From Ralstonia sp. UBA689 (GTDB lineage: Bacteria > Pseudomonadota > Gammaproteobacteria > Burkholderiales > Burkholderiaceae): 64,000 nucleotides of DNA. A model generated the notes under the pieces. The model ran no database searches and had not been told where the DNA came from. It was given only the letters and a program-made list of their open reading frames with translations. The stretch covers positions 14,413-78,412 of the forward strand of contig NZ_DBMV01000039.1 of assembly GCF_002298975.1 (NCBI RefSeq). Direction: 5' to 3'. Of the stretch, positions 24,119 to 32,884 are shown piece by piece. Every line of letters begins with the position of its first letter. Positions within the stretch are counted from its first letter, which is position 1. The position numbers were made by a program, and so were the translations under genes.

Positions 24119-27100
24119 TTAGCGCAGCTTGAGCCAGTTCAGGCGTGAGCCGATTGCGGTAGCGGATGGGTTGATTTGAATGAACCTAGGCGTGCCGTCC
24201 GAGCCCTGCATCACCGCGTACACCTTGCCGTTGAGCGTCACAAACGTCGAGGTACCCGTCCCGCTCATGCCCACCGCGCTGACACCTTGTCCGCCTGCGG
24301 TGAGAAAGTTGCCGCTGTTATCGTAAAAGTAGGGTTTCGCCGTCGCGCCTCCGCTGGCGACGGAGATACCGTACGAAAAGCCGGAAGCCGCTGTTGTATT
24401 GCAAGACAACACCTGCTGAACTGCAGGTATCAATGTATTGACGTTAACCACGCCGTACTGAAGCGTCGGGCTGTAGACCACCTGTTCATTTTGCCCGACA
24501 GGCAATGGCAACACCCAGCCCAACTGCGAGTTGGTGCCAGTGCAATCATTGGACCCCTTCCAGCACACCTTGTAGCTGGTGACGGTTCGTTGAGCCAGCC
24601 CGGAACTCGAAGTCCCCGCATCCGCTGAGCTCTGCTGTCGCAAATCTGCGAACTGCACGGTCCCATTCGACGGGCCCGCCGACGATGAGAGCGACGCAAA
24701 TTTGGCCGTGGAGGGAGCGATGGCGTTCCACGCGTCCATGTTCCAATCCCAGATGCCATACAGGGCCTGATTCGCACTCGCATACGTGGCGGGGTTTGTG
24801 ACCGTCGCAGGAGATGCCTGACCGGTGCCGAAGCTCACCATCAAGCGCGCAGGGCCACCTAAGCCGGAACCTGGGACCGACGCCGCGATCACCTTGGAGG
24901 TAATGGGTTGCCCTGCCGATGTCGTAAACAGCGGTTTGGACGACACGCTCCACATCGCCGGATTTTGCGATGTCAGATCGAAGCGCCAGATGTTGCCATA
25001 GACATCGCCCGCATACACGTAATCGCTAATGTGGTCACCATCGAGGTCAGCCGGCGTCACGAAAGCAATGCCATTCTTGCTGGTAGTGCCGGCCTGCGTC
25101 GGGCCATAACCCGTGTCGAGATAGCGGAACGTGATCTGCCCCTTGGAATCCACCAGCATGATGAACATGCCTGCCGTGCCGTTCTGGCTGTTCAAGCCGT
25201 TACCGAACAGCACCGCCCAATTGCCATTGTGCAAGCGGCGGATCACGGGCGTGCCGTAGGTGTTGCCCAGATAGTTCCCGCAATTGGCCACGTTCGTACA
25301 CGAGATCGACCCGGACGACCATTCGCCGATGACCAACTTGCTGGCGTTGCTCTCGCGGAACGTGGACGGGTCGGTCACGTCGAGCGCGAAGATCGCGCCA
25401 GTGCCCGTCGTGGTGCCGTCGCCGATCGGACCGTTAGCGTTTGCGCCACCACCCAATCCCCCGACAACCCAGGTATGCCAGCCGCCGTTGTAATACAGCT
25501 CGCCGGTGCCGGGGGTCGCATCCACATACAGGTTGTGCGTGTACGCTGGCGAAGAGAAATCCAGCTTGCCATTCGAACCATTGTGGATGGTACTGACCAC
25601 AGCGGCCGGCATGTAGGCCAGCGTCTCGGTGCCATCATTAGGGGTCGTCGCGTTATTGACGAAGTTGCCGTTGGCATCAAAACTGCCGGAGCGAAAACCG
25701 TGCAGCATCCCATCGTTGGAGCCGACATACACTACGTTCTGTCGCTGCCCATAGGTGGTCTTGAAATTCGCGTAGCTGCCGGTGGCTTCCGCCGGCGATG
25801 CCTTGGCATAGAGCGAATCTACCCAAGGGCCGTTGTATGGAGCTGAGGGTGCGCCGACCCAGGTGGGGCTGGAGTTTCCGATATCACCCAACACACCGGT
25901 GCGGGCCCGGAACGTCCCGACACCGCTCGAGTTGATTTCCTGGGAGCGATCACCGCGCAGATAGAGGAGACGCGCGCTGGTTGCGCTGGCATCGCCGGCC
26001 GTCAGCGCGGCCTGCTGTGTGGACGTCAGGTTCGCCCACTGGAAGGGAATACCGCTGCTGCCATTCCAGCTCAAGATGCTGCGCGCCGTCGGTGTTTGCG
26101 CGGTCACGGTCGTGCCCGACCCCATCGCCGTACATGATCCACCGGTCAGCGTACAACTCGCATCCCAGTTGACAGTGGAATTGATAACGAGCTTGCCTGT
26201 CGAGTCCGGCCCGATAGTCTGCGCCGTCAACTCACCCCACCAATTTTTCGGATGGAAGTAAGAGAGATAGAGCTGCGTCCCCGCCGTCACACGCCCAAGC
26301 TGCGGAATGTTGGTGCCAGCGGAACTGCTGGACTGCTCAACCGGCGCTGCCTTGAAGCACGTGATCTCATGCACGTTGCTGCCGCCGCCCGTACCGGCCG
26401 AAAACCCGAACCGGAACGAAGACGGCAGCGGGCCATTCGACGCGGTGATGCTTTGATTGGTGATCACCGGCTGCGTAGTGCCACCGTTCACGCTGTAAGA
26501 CAGACTCAACAAGCCGTCGTTCGTGATGCTCAACGCGTACGTGATGGGCGTTGCCGCGCCCCGTGTTGGCTTGGTGGTGGCCTCTTGGTTGTAAATCGTC
26601 ACACCGCTGAGCGTGTCACCGGTGATATAGCCATAGTTGTTCCCGACCTTGGTGGATGTCTGCTTCGGATTCCGAGCACTGCTGTAGTCCCAGACCTTTC
26701 CCGTCCTACAGGTGTTCTGCACCGCGGCTTGGCGTTGCGAAGCAGTGAGCGCCGACGGATAGTAGCTCGAGTAATTGCTGTTCAAGTAAGCCCAATTGGT
26801 ATTCCCCGCACCACGCAGGCTAATGCGACCGGGAATTGCCCCCGCCCCTCCGTTAGGGTTTGCGCCTGTATTGGTGTTATCGCTGGAATTCGAGAAATTT
26901 CCGAACTCGTCAATCCCGAGCCCAATGTAGCCGCCTTGCACGCCGTCATACGTGGGATTGCCATTGGAGCAGCTATATCCCAAGCTGCCGCCCAACGCGC
27001 CAACAGTTGGCGACTGGGAACCGTCGGCCAGAAAGAAGCTGATGCCGTCCGCACCACTCTTGGCGCCGTTGGCATTCGTGTAGGCGTTTCCGCCATATGT

Positions 27101-27481
27101 CACGGTCGTAAATGTGACCTGTAGGCCCTGGTTGGTCGGGAACGTAAAGTTCGAGACAACCGCGCCTGTCTGGTTGTTGCCGTTCGTGCCAGCTTGGTAG
27201 TCCCCGTTGGTGAGGCGGAGTGCACCAGACCCCGGACTGTCCGGGAGCCGGCCGGTTGTACCCCCAACCTGCGTCGTAGTGCCGTAATAGTTCAAGCCAG
27301 TGCAGGCCGGAATCTTGCCCGTGTTGTTGCCCGCCGTCAGGCAGGCACCGTTCAGCGCTTTCCAATCGTAGGAAGAGGCCACCCCTGTCAGCGTGTCGCT
27401 AATCACGAGCTGCGCATAGGACGCGCCCGGCAACACCGCCGCCGTGGCAAGCAAAGCGAGATGTCGATTCTTTTTCATCAT
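24119..27481 (-). CDS. pilY1: Type IV pilus tip adhesin/biogenesis protein PilY1 with lectin-like N-terminus
   Basis: A large secreted pilus-tip protein of 1120 residues. A signal peptide ends near ASYA. Residues about 25-380 look like an L-type (legume) lectin domain: GADGISFFLADGS (143-155), IGLGIDEFGNF (186-196) and FRFGFSAGTGGGSNVHEI (356-373). An RGD lies at 509-511. The C-terminal PilY1 beta-propeller starts near 575 (VVYVGSNDGMLHGF) and carries the calcium loop DLDGDHISDYVYAGD (812-826), which in PilY1 controls extension and retraction. I do not see the von Willebrand A domain of Pseudomonas PilY1. It lies between pilX and pilE. Confidence 0.92.
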   Translation of the reverse strand: MMKKNRHLALLATAAVLPGASYAQLVISDTLTGVASSYDWKALNGACLTAGNNTGKIPACTGLNYYGTTTQVGGTTGRLPDSPGSGALRLTNGDYQAGTNGNNQTGAVVSNFTFPTNQGLQVTFTTVTYGGNAYTNANGAKSGADGISFFLADGSQSPTVGALGGSLGYSCSNGNPTYDGVQGGYIGLGIDEFGNFSNSSDNTNTGANPNGGAGAIPGRISLRGAGNTNWAYLNSNYSSYYPSALTASQRQAAVQNTCRTGKVWDYSSARNPKQTSTKVGNNYGYITGDTLSGVTIYNQEATTKPTRGAATPITYALSITNDGLLSLSYSVNGGTTQPVITNQSITASNGPLPSSFRFGFSAGTGGGSNVHEITCFKAAPVEQSSSSAGTNIPQLGRVTAGTQLYLSYFHPKNWWGELTAQTIGPDSTGKLVINSTVNWDASCTLTGGSCTAMGSGTTVTAQTPTARSILSWNGSSGIPFQWANLTSTQQAALTAGDASATSARLLYLRGDRSQEINSSGVGTFRARTGVLGDIGNSSPTWVGAPSAPYNGPWVDSLYAKASPAEATGSYANFKTTYGQRQNVVYVGSNDGMLHGFRSGSFDANGNFVNNATTPNDGTETLAYMPAAVVSTIHNGSNGKLDFSSPAYTHNLYVDATPGTGELYYNGGWHTWVVGGLGGGANANGPIGDGTTTGTGAIFALDVTDPSTFRESNASKLVIGEWSSGSISCTNVANCGNYLGNTYGTPVIRRLHNGNWAVLFGNGLNSQNGTAGMFIMLVDSKGQITFRYLDTGYGPTQAGTTSKNGIAFVTPADLDGDHISDYVYAGDVYGNIWRFDLTSQNPAMWSVSSKPLFTTSAGQPITSKVIAASVPGSGLGGPARLMVSFGTGQASPATVTNPATYASANQALYGIWDWNMDAWNAIAPSTAKFASLSSSAGPSNGTVQFADLRQQSSADAGTSSSGLAQRTVTSYKVCWKGSNDCTGTNSQLGWVLPLPVGQNEQVVYSPTLQYGVVNVNTLIPAVQQVLSCNTTAASGFSYGISVASGGATAKPYFYDNSGNFLTAGGQGVSAVGMSGTGTSTFVTLNGKVYAVMQGSDGTPRFIQINPSATAIGSRLNWLKLR

Positions 27482-28068
27482 TGCAGCCCCAGATCCTTGG
27501 CGCCAGCCGTCATTTGATAAGTGCTCTGCACCACGGTGGCCGTGGTCGCATCACCGCCATAGCCATAGGCGGTGACTAGATAGAGCTGAGCCAGACCGCT
27601 TGGGCTCAGCCCGAGATAACTGATATACAGGCCCGGTTGGCCCGCGTAGTTGATGTCGCCCGCCGGTGAACTGGCCCCGGCCAGCCCTCCGCCACCGTTC
27701 GCTGTCATCAACGGTGGCAGATAAGACGACCCGGCACCCCAGGGCAGAGTGGTGGGGTTGGTTAACGCGTTAGAGCACACTCGCATGTTGCTCAACACGT
27801 TGCCGTTGTTCACGTCCGCGCAGTTGACGCTGACCGAGGCATTGCCCTGTCCGATCCACCATTCGCCGTACTGCAACGCGCTCTGAGCAGCCTCCAGCGC
27901 ACGCTGCTTATCGCGCGTACCGGCGGCGATCCGCTCCTGCAAGCCGGAACTGCGGAACATGCTCACCGCAAACAGCGTAAGCACAAGCAGCAACAGCAGA
28001 CCGATGATCAGCGTGTAGCCGCGTGCGCGCCGGACCGGCTTTCTGGAAAAACGCATCATGGCTCTCAT
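27478..28068 (-). CDS. pilX: Type IV pilus minor pilin PilX
   Basis: A PilX-type protein of 196 residues from the ATG at 28068. Its N-terminus RRARG|YTLIIGLLLLLVLTLF has the prepilin glycine but no Glu5, as is usual for PilX. The next segment RSSGLQERIAAGTRDKQRALEAAQSAL is the typical PilX family helix. It overlaps pilW by 4 bp and pilY1 by 4 bp, so it is tightly coupled. It probably helps bring PilY1 to the tip complex. Confidence 0.9.
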   Translation of the reverse strand: MRAMMRFSRKPVRRARGYTLIIGLLLLLVLTLFAVSMFRSSGLQERIAAGTRDKQRALEAAQSALQYGEWWIGQGNASVSVNCADVNNGNVLSNMRVCSNALTNPTTLPWGAGSSYLPPLMTANGGGGLAGASSPAGDINYAGQPGLYISYLGLSPSGLAQLYLVTAYGYGGDATTATVVQSTYQMTAGAKDLGLQ

Positions 28069-28793
28069 GGTTGGTTCTTCAGGCTGATCGTCTGCGTCCA
28101 CAGTTTCGTTGCCCCGCCCTGATCGCCGAACTGCGTCGTGAACGTGAGCTTGACCTGAACGGTGTGGACCGAGGGCCAAAAATTCCCTGCCGTGACCTGC
28201 GCGGCGGTCAGATACGCGTCGTTGTTCCCATCGTTGTTGGTATCGGTGCCATATAAGACGCTGAAAGCCGACACGCCGCTAACCAGCGGCACTGCCGCCT
28301 GACCGTTGACCGAACACTGCAACTCGTTGTTGGCACTGATGGACAGCGTATTGATGTATGCGAGTTGTCCAGCACTCGTGTTGGTCTGCCCCAGGCAGTT
28401 CATCACACCATCGCCGCTGGCGGCGGCGAACTGGGTCGTCAGCGTGTCGCTGTTGCTACCGGTACCCGTCCCGCTTGTGCCAAGAATCGCCTGGCCTGCT
28501 GCCACGCCTGAAGCGCCTGGCAACGCCGTTACTGCCGTATTGACCAGCGGATTCGGGAAGTAGCCAGCCGACTGCACTGTATTGGTCAAGATGGTCAACG
28601 CCAGCCGCTCGTTATCCTGCAGCTGCGCAAGCTGATCCTGGTTCGTGAACGTCTTCTGCATGTTCATGAACATCACCACCACGCCGCCCAAGATAAACAG
28701 CGCAATCGCCATGGCGATCAGGATCTCGACCAAGCTTGTACCAGCCTGCCTGTGCGCCCATCGCATCCGGGGAGTAATCGGTTTGCGAGTCAT
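28065..28793 (-). CDS. pilW: Type IV pilus minor pilin PilW
   Basis: A 242-residue minor prepilin. The processing site is RQAG|TSLVEILIAMAIALFILGG, with Glu5 present. The PilW family continuation FTNQDQLAQLQDNERLALTIL follows, then a large globular domain. It overlaps pilV and pilX by 4 bp at each end (ATGA). It is part of the priming subcomplex that starts pilus assembly. Confidence 0.9.
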   Translation of the reverse strand: MTRKPITPRMRWAHRQAGTSLVEILIAMAIALFILGGVVVMFMNMQKTFTNQDQLAQLQDNERLALTILTNTVQSAGYFPNPLVNTAVTALPGASGVAAGQAILGTSGTGTGSNSDTLTTQFAAASGDGVMNCLGQTNTSAGQLAYINTLSISANNELQCSVNGQAAVPLVSGVSAFSVLYGTDTNNDGNNDAYLTAAQVTAGNFWPSVHTVQVKLTFTTQFGDQGGATKLWTQTISLKNQP

Positions 28794-29341
28794 GGTTGAA
28801 CGTAGACCGTGTAGCTCTGCCGGGTGGATGGTTGGCTCGCGGCCGCCGCGGAAGCCGTTGTGGCGTTAACCGCGATGGTCTTCTCAACCCACGTCACAGT
28901 CAGGTTGCAGCTCACCGGCAAGGAGGTGTCAGTGCTGCAGTTGCCGGTGGCGGCATAGCCTGGAAAGTTCGCGTTCATCGACAGGGCCCATTGCTGGAGG
29001 TCGTAAGCCGCCAACTTGTCGGATGTGCAGCCGTTTCCGCTTGCGTCTGGGCAACTGGCGACCGTGGTGCCGAGCCCCCCCTGTGAATCCGTCACGGCCA
29101 CACCGCTCGCGCCAAACGTCGCCGGCGCAGTATTGACCTTTGCCCAGAAACCGCGATTACCGTGCATGGAAGCGACCAGACTTTCCGTCTGCAGCGCCAC
29201 CAGCGAACGCACACGGGACGTCTGCGTATTACCCACCGCCGCCGCCTGAATCTTCGCCAAACCCAGCAGACCGACACCAACCACCACCAAGGTAATGAGC
29301 GCCTCGATCAGCGAGAAGCCGGCCACATTGCCTCGTTTCAT
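28790..29341 (-). CDS. pilV: Type IV pilus minor pilin PilV
   Basis: A 183-residue minor prepilin with the site VAG|FSLIEALITLVVVGVGLLGL, the GspI/PilV type. The globular domain contains several cysteines, likely paired. The ATG at 29341 lies two bases after the fimT stop; an alternative ATG at 29353 would overlap fimT. It is followed by pilW with a 4-bp overlap. Confidence 0.9.
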   Translation of the reverse strand: MKRGNVAGFSLIEALITLVVVGVGLLGLAKIQAAAVGNTQTSRVRSLVALQTESLVASMHGNRGFWAKVNTAPATFGASGVAVTDSQGGLGTTVASCPDASGNGCTSDKLAAYDLQQWALSMNANFPGYAATGNCSTDTSLPVSCNLTVTWVEKTIAVNATTASAAAASQPSTRQSYTVYVQP

Positions 29342-29343
29342 CG

Positions 29344-29892
29344 TTAGCTGCATGCGCCCCCCGTCTGTACCGCGCGCCCGACCATGTTGACCGTCACGCA
29401 ACGGGCTGCGGTCGCGTTCGTCGGTGTGGTGCTCAGCGTGACCTTGAACGTGCCGCTGTTCGGCAGGTTCATCGCAAAGCCGTCGCGGCTGTATGTCAGT
29501 GCCTTCGACGTTGTTGAACTGGTGGTTGCGATAAACGTGTCTCCGCTGGTCAAGCCGGCACGCTTGCGCAACACGATGTCGTTGACGGGATCGTCGATCG
29601 TGCCCGAGTTATTGACGTCAGTGAACACGATCCAGCCGAGATCCCACACGTTCGCGCCCGTGCATGTTGCGCCGTCCTTCGAGGCGCACAGGCTGATTGG
29701 CAGCCCCCGCTTGATGGCTTCGCCACGCGCGTACTGGATATCGTTGACTAGTGAATTTGCCTCGGACAGCGTGCGAGCGCGCTGAATGGTGCCGGTAAAC
29801 GAAGGCACCGCAATCACCGTCACAATGGCAACGATTGCGAGGGTGATGACGATCTCGACCATCGTGACGCCACGAGATCGATTCAACCGCAT
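29344..29892 (-). CDS. fimT: FimT/GspH-like minor pilin
   Basis: A 182-residue GspH/FimT family prepilin. The cleavage site is RSRG|VTMVEIVITLAIVAIVTVIAVPSF. The conserved family segment SLVNDIQYARGEAIKRGLPISLC follows. FimT homologues in some bacteria bind DNA during uptake; whether this one does is unknown. The start at 29892 is set by the signal motif. It is first in the fimT-pilV-pilW-pilX-pilY1-pilE operon and diverges from a second prepilin set. Confidence 0.88.
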   Translation of the reverse strand: MRLNRSRGVTMVEIVITLAIVAIVTVIAVPSFTGTIQRARTLSEANSLVNDIQYARGEAIKRGLPISLCASKDGATCTGANVWDLGWIVFTDVNNSGTIDDPVNDIVLRKRAGLTSGDTFIATTSSTTSKALTYSRDGFAMNLPNSGTFKVTLSTTPTNATAARCVTVNMVGRAVQTGGACS

Positions 29893-30533
29893 ACGCGATG
29901 CGCCCCTGGCCCCGAACAGGGATCTAGAGGATGTACGTCCCGCCTGAGCACCATGAGACAAACCCTTGGCACGAATGCCGAGGCCATCGCCACGCCTCAC
30001 CTCACGGCACGTATGCCGGGTGTTGCTTGATGACGATCGATGATGCGCGGTAACGTGACTGCGGACCGCCGCCGCCATGTCAGTGCGACAGACGACTGAC
30101 TGGAAGCCCGCATTGCCCGATGGGCGAAATCCCGTTGTTCATGTATACCCCCGACGTTTTGTTATGCGGCAGTCACGGCGCAATCGATTTCGCCCGCGCT
30201 GCTGGTTTCTGAACTTCCCGAGTTCTATTGTTGGGCGGTGTCCTACCCCCGTGAACACGACAGTCTGCGCAGCAAAAAAGCGCACGCAGACGCACCCAAC
30301 GAAATAGTGGGGAATTAGTCAAAAAGTGTCAACTGTCTATCGCTCGAGAATAAGGCTCGATCAAGTCGACATTGACTAAAAACCAACGCTCGATAACAAA
30401 GATTCGTATGCGTCCGCCTGACGAACGGCCGCTTGCATCTGACTGCCTGTGAGGGTATTGACCAGATATGACACTTATACGGCCAAGTTCACACTAACTT
30501 GAGCGACTCCGTCATGCTCCGCTAACCGCTGCC
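29893..30533. promoter_or_regulatory. Divergent promoter region between the two prepilin operons
   Basis: A 641-bp non-coding stretch with lower GC in the middle. Candidate minus-strand promoter: TTGACA at 30327-30332 and CACTAT at 30304-30309, spacing 17, giving a leader of about 400 nt for fimT. Candidate plus-strand promoter: TTGACT at 30372-30377 and TAACAA at 30394-30399, spacing 16. No good sigma-54 -24/-12 element was seen, although PilR/sigma-54 control is known for other pilin genes. Confidence 0.4.
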
Positions 30534-30737
30534 GTGCCCCCTCTCCACCACCCGCGCCCCCGCCACGATGGCGCCATCCTGATCGAATCCCTCGCCGCAC
30601 TCGCCCTACTTTCATTGTGCGCGGCAGGCACTCTGACTGCGCTGGAACAGATGGAGACCACCAGCCAGAGTCTGCGCGAGCTATCGGCCGAAATCCGCGA
30701 ACACGGCACCCGAATCGAAACTGCTGACTTGCGCTGA
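30534..30737 (+). CDS. Very small PilV/GspI-like prepilin
   Basis: A 67-residue protein starting the second prepilin set. RHDG|AILIESLAALALLSLCAAG is a good class III signal with Glu5. After the hydrophobic helix there are only about 30 more residues (EQMETTSQSLRELSAEIREH), predicted helical, so it has essentially no globular head. The next gene starts one base after its stop. It occupies the PilV place in the order V-W-X-E-T. It is either a functional minimal pilin or a gene truncated at its 3' end. Confidence 0.72.
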   Translation: MPPLHHPRPRHDGAILIESLAALALLSLCAAGTLTALEQMETTSQSLRELSAEIREHGTRIETADLR

Positions 30738-30738
30738 C

Positions 30739-31677
30739 ATGCGCCGGCTGCCCCACTCCCCGCGCGGCGCAACGTTGGTCGAATTGCTGATCGGCACGGT
30801 GATTGGACTGATCGTGATCGGCATTGCGCTGCAACTGACGCTCGTTGCTCGTGCACGCTATCAACGTATTGCCGACGAGGCGCTGATCGAAGATCGCGGC
30901 ACCCAGGCACTGGCGTTACTGACCACCGCGATACAACAAGCAGGCTGGATAACGGATACGCCAGCGTCGCAGCGAGTGCGCCAGTGGACTGACTTGGAGG
31001 CGCCACCGTCTATTCAAGGCGCCGACAATTGCCGAGCACGCAACCTCACTCCCACACGCATCGACTGCCAAGAAAGGGGGGCTGTTCGCGGCAGCGATGC
31101 CCTGGCCGTGCGCTTTGCCGGCAAGGGCAGCCCAACGGACAATTCGCGCGCGGGCGACCACATCTTCGATTGTTTGGGCAATGCCGTACCTGAACGCGTC
31201 CCTGGCAACTCGGATGACCCGCGCGCCGGGGTCATGCTTCTTTACATCACCGAGGCCAGCGCCGACAACGAACCTCAACTGATGTGCCGCTCCCTAAGCC
31301 GCAGTACTGGTGAGCTTTCCAAAGACATGCCAGGCATGGTCCGAGGCATCGAAACGCTGCAACTCCTCTATACGGTTGGCACCGCCAACGGGACGTCAAC
31401 CAAGCTGCTATCCGCCCGCTCACTTACGAGCGACCAATGGCACCGCGTACAGGCGGTGCACGTCGCGCTGGTTGCGCGCGGCGAGTACAGCGACCCCATT
31501 GCCGCAGGCAAGCCCACGCCCCGGTTGGCGCTGTTCCCCCTTCAGCCACTGCCCGAAGGCAACATCACTCGACAAGACCGGGAGTTCACCCCAACCAAAA
31601 CGCAGCGCCGCCGCGCCGTCTTTACGACCACCGTGCGCGTGCGCAATCCGCTGGCCTGCGAGGTTGACGTATGTTGA
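30739..31677 (+). CDS. PilW-like minor prepilin (second set)
   Basis: A 312-residue prepilin. The site is SPRG|ATLVELLIGTVIGLIVIGIAL with Glu5. The following LVARARYQRIADEALIEDRGTQALALL matches the PilW pattern. The globular domain contains paired cysteines. It is clearly diverged from the pilW at 28065-28793. It overlaps the next gene by 7 bp, so it is part of a tight operon. Confidence 0.85.
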   Translation: MRRLPHSPRGATLVELLIGTVIGLIVIGIALQLTLVARARYQRIADEALIEDRGTQALALLTTAIQQAGWITDTPASQRVRQWTDLEAPPSIQGADNCRARNLTPTRIDCQERGAVRGSDALAVRFAGKGSPTDNSRAGDHIFDCLGNAVPERVPGNSDDPRAGVMLLYITEASADNEPQLMCRSLSRSTGELSKDMPGMVRGIETLQLLYTVGTANGTSTKLLSARSLTSDQWHRVQAVHVALVARGEYSDPIAAGKPTPRLALFPLQPLPEGNITRQDREFTPTKTQRRRAVFTTTVRVRNPLACEVDVC

Positions 31678-32483
31678 ACAGCGCCGGCACCCAGGCGCGC
31701 GGCTTCTCACTGGTGATCGTCGTGACGGCAGTAGCGTTGTTTGGCCTGCTGACCATGGCAGCCTTTCATCTGATGCTGGACCAACGGCGTAGAGTCTCGC
31801 TCACAGCCGACCACGCATTAGCCAAACACTCGGCGGAATTTGCACTGGCCGAAGCGGAATGCGAACTGTCCGTGGCAACGGACACACCCGCGACCCCGGG
31901 TTGCGCCACCATCCCGCCGCAAGACCGCATCGCCGCGCTCGACCCGGTCTCGCTGCGCGGCTTTGTCGCCGGCGCTTGCGGCAGTGGCATCGCGCTCGGG
32001 CTGTGCCAGCCTCTACCGGGCCAGTCGATCCTGGCGCTGGCGGGCCTGCTGGATGAGACCACGTTTGGCGTGCCAATCGAGGCACCTCCAATCACGCCGG
32101 ACAGCGAGCGCGTGCCAGCCCTCGACGCGCGCTATGTCATCGAGCCCATTCCTGACCGGTGGTCAGGCCAGCCAGCTCAAGCCGATGAGATGCCACAACC
32201 TCGGCTGTTTCGCATCACTGCTGCGGGTTTCGGCGCCGACCCAGCCGTGAACGTCATACTGCAGACGGTCTTTCGCCCACGAGTATCGAATCGATCGGCG
32301 TCGCAGGTCACCATCGAGGCCGAACCGCCGGTCATTCGCCCCAACGGCTTGATCACGCAAACCGTCCGAACCACACTTTGGAGAATCGACGGTGATCCGC
32401 AACACGCCGCTGAAACTCAGATCCAAACCCGCAAACTGGGCCGCTTGAGCTGGCGTGAGCTGATCGTTGAAGGAACACCCTGA
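31671..32483 (+). CDS. PilX-like minor prepilin (second set)
   Basis: A 270-residue protein with AQARG|FSLVIVVTAVALFGLLTM, a prepilin site without Glu5 as in PilX/GspK. The helix HLMLDQRRRVSLTADHALAKHSAEFALAEAE continues in PilX fashion. No PilY1 gene follows, unlike in the first set. It overlaps the next start by one base. Sequence and position together give the assignment. Confidence 0.8.
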   Translation: MLNSAGTQARGFSLVIVVTAVALFGLLTMAAFHLMLDQRRRVSLTADHALAKHSAEFALAEAECELSVATDTPATPGCATIPPQDRIAALDPVSLRGFVAGACGSGIALGLCQPLPGQSILALAGLLDETTFGVPIEAPPITPDSERVPALDARYVIEPIPDRWSGQPAQADEMPQPRLFRITAAGFGADPAVNVILQTVFRPRVSNRSASQVTIEAEPPVIRPNGLITQTVRTTLWRIDGDPQHAAETQIQTRKLGRLSWRELIVEGTP

Positions 32484-32884
32484 TGCGCCAACCCACCGCC
32501 TTTACGCTGATTGAACTGCTAGTCGTGCTGGCCGTTGTGGCCGTGTTGACGATGACAGCCACGCAGGCATGGTCCAGCCATCGAGACAGTGCGCAAAGAA
32601 CTGTGGCGCGCGCCGCGCTGGTCGCGGCCATGGCGAGCCTGGAACGGCAGCACGCGCACAAGGGCAAATACGACGTGTCAGGCAAGCTCCCGGAGCATGC
32701 GCCCGGATACCAAATCCAGGCCAATCCGTGCAGCGATCGCACCCTCGCACATTGTGTCGAGGTGGCGGCCCAGCCCATGCGCCCCGGCACCTCTTGCGGC
32801 ACGCTTGTCCTACGCAGCACTGGCGAGCGGTTCACGCAGATCGGCGCCGCGCGCCAACCAGCATCACCTGCATGCTGGCCATGA
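32483..32884 (+). CDS. PilE-like minor prepilin with Ala at -1 (second set)
   Basis: A 133-residue prepilin, MRQPTA|FTLIELLVVLAVVAVL. The residue before the cleavage point is alanine instead of the usual glycine. Glu5 is present. The globular part is short, with four cysteines (residues about 84, 91, 107 and 131), so one or two disulfides are possible. The stop overlaps the next start (ATGA). Alanine at -1 is tolerated by some prepilin peptidases but slows cleavage. Confidence 0.82.
   Translation: MRQPTAFTLIELLVVLAVVAVLTMTATQAWSSHRDSAQRTVARAALVAAMASLERQHAHKGKYDVSGKLPEHAPGYQIQANPCSDRTLAHCVEVAAQPMRPGTSCGTLVLRSTGERFTQIGAARQPASPACWP

Noticed and set aside
29893..30533. Sigma-54 promoter for pilin genes
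   Set aside because: A TGGCACG-like string (near 29965) lacks the -12 GC at correct spacing.
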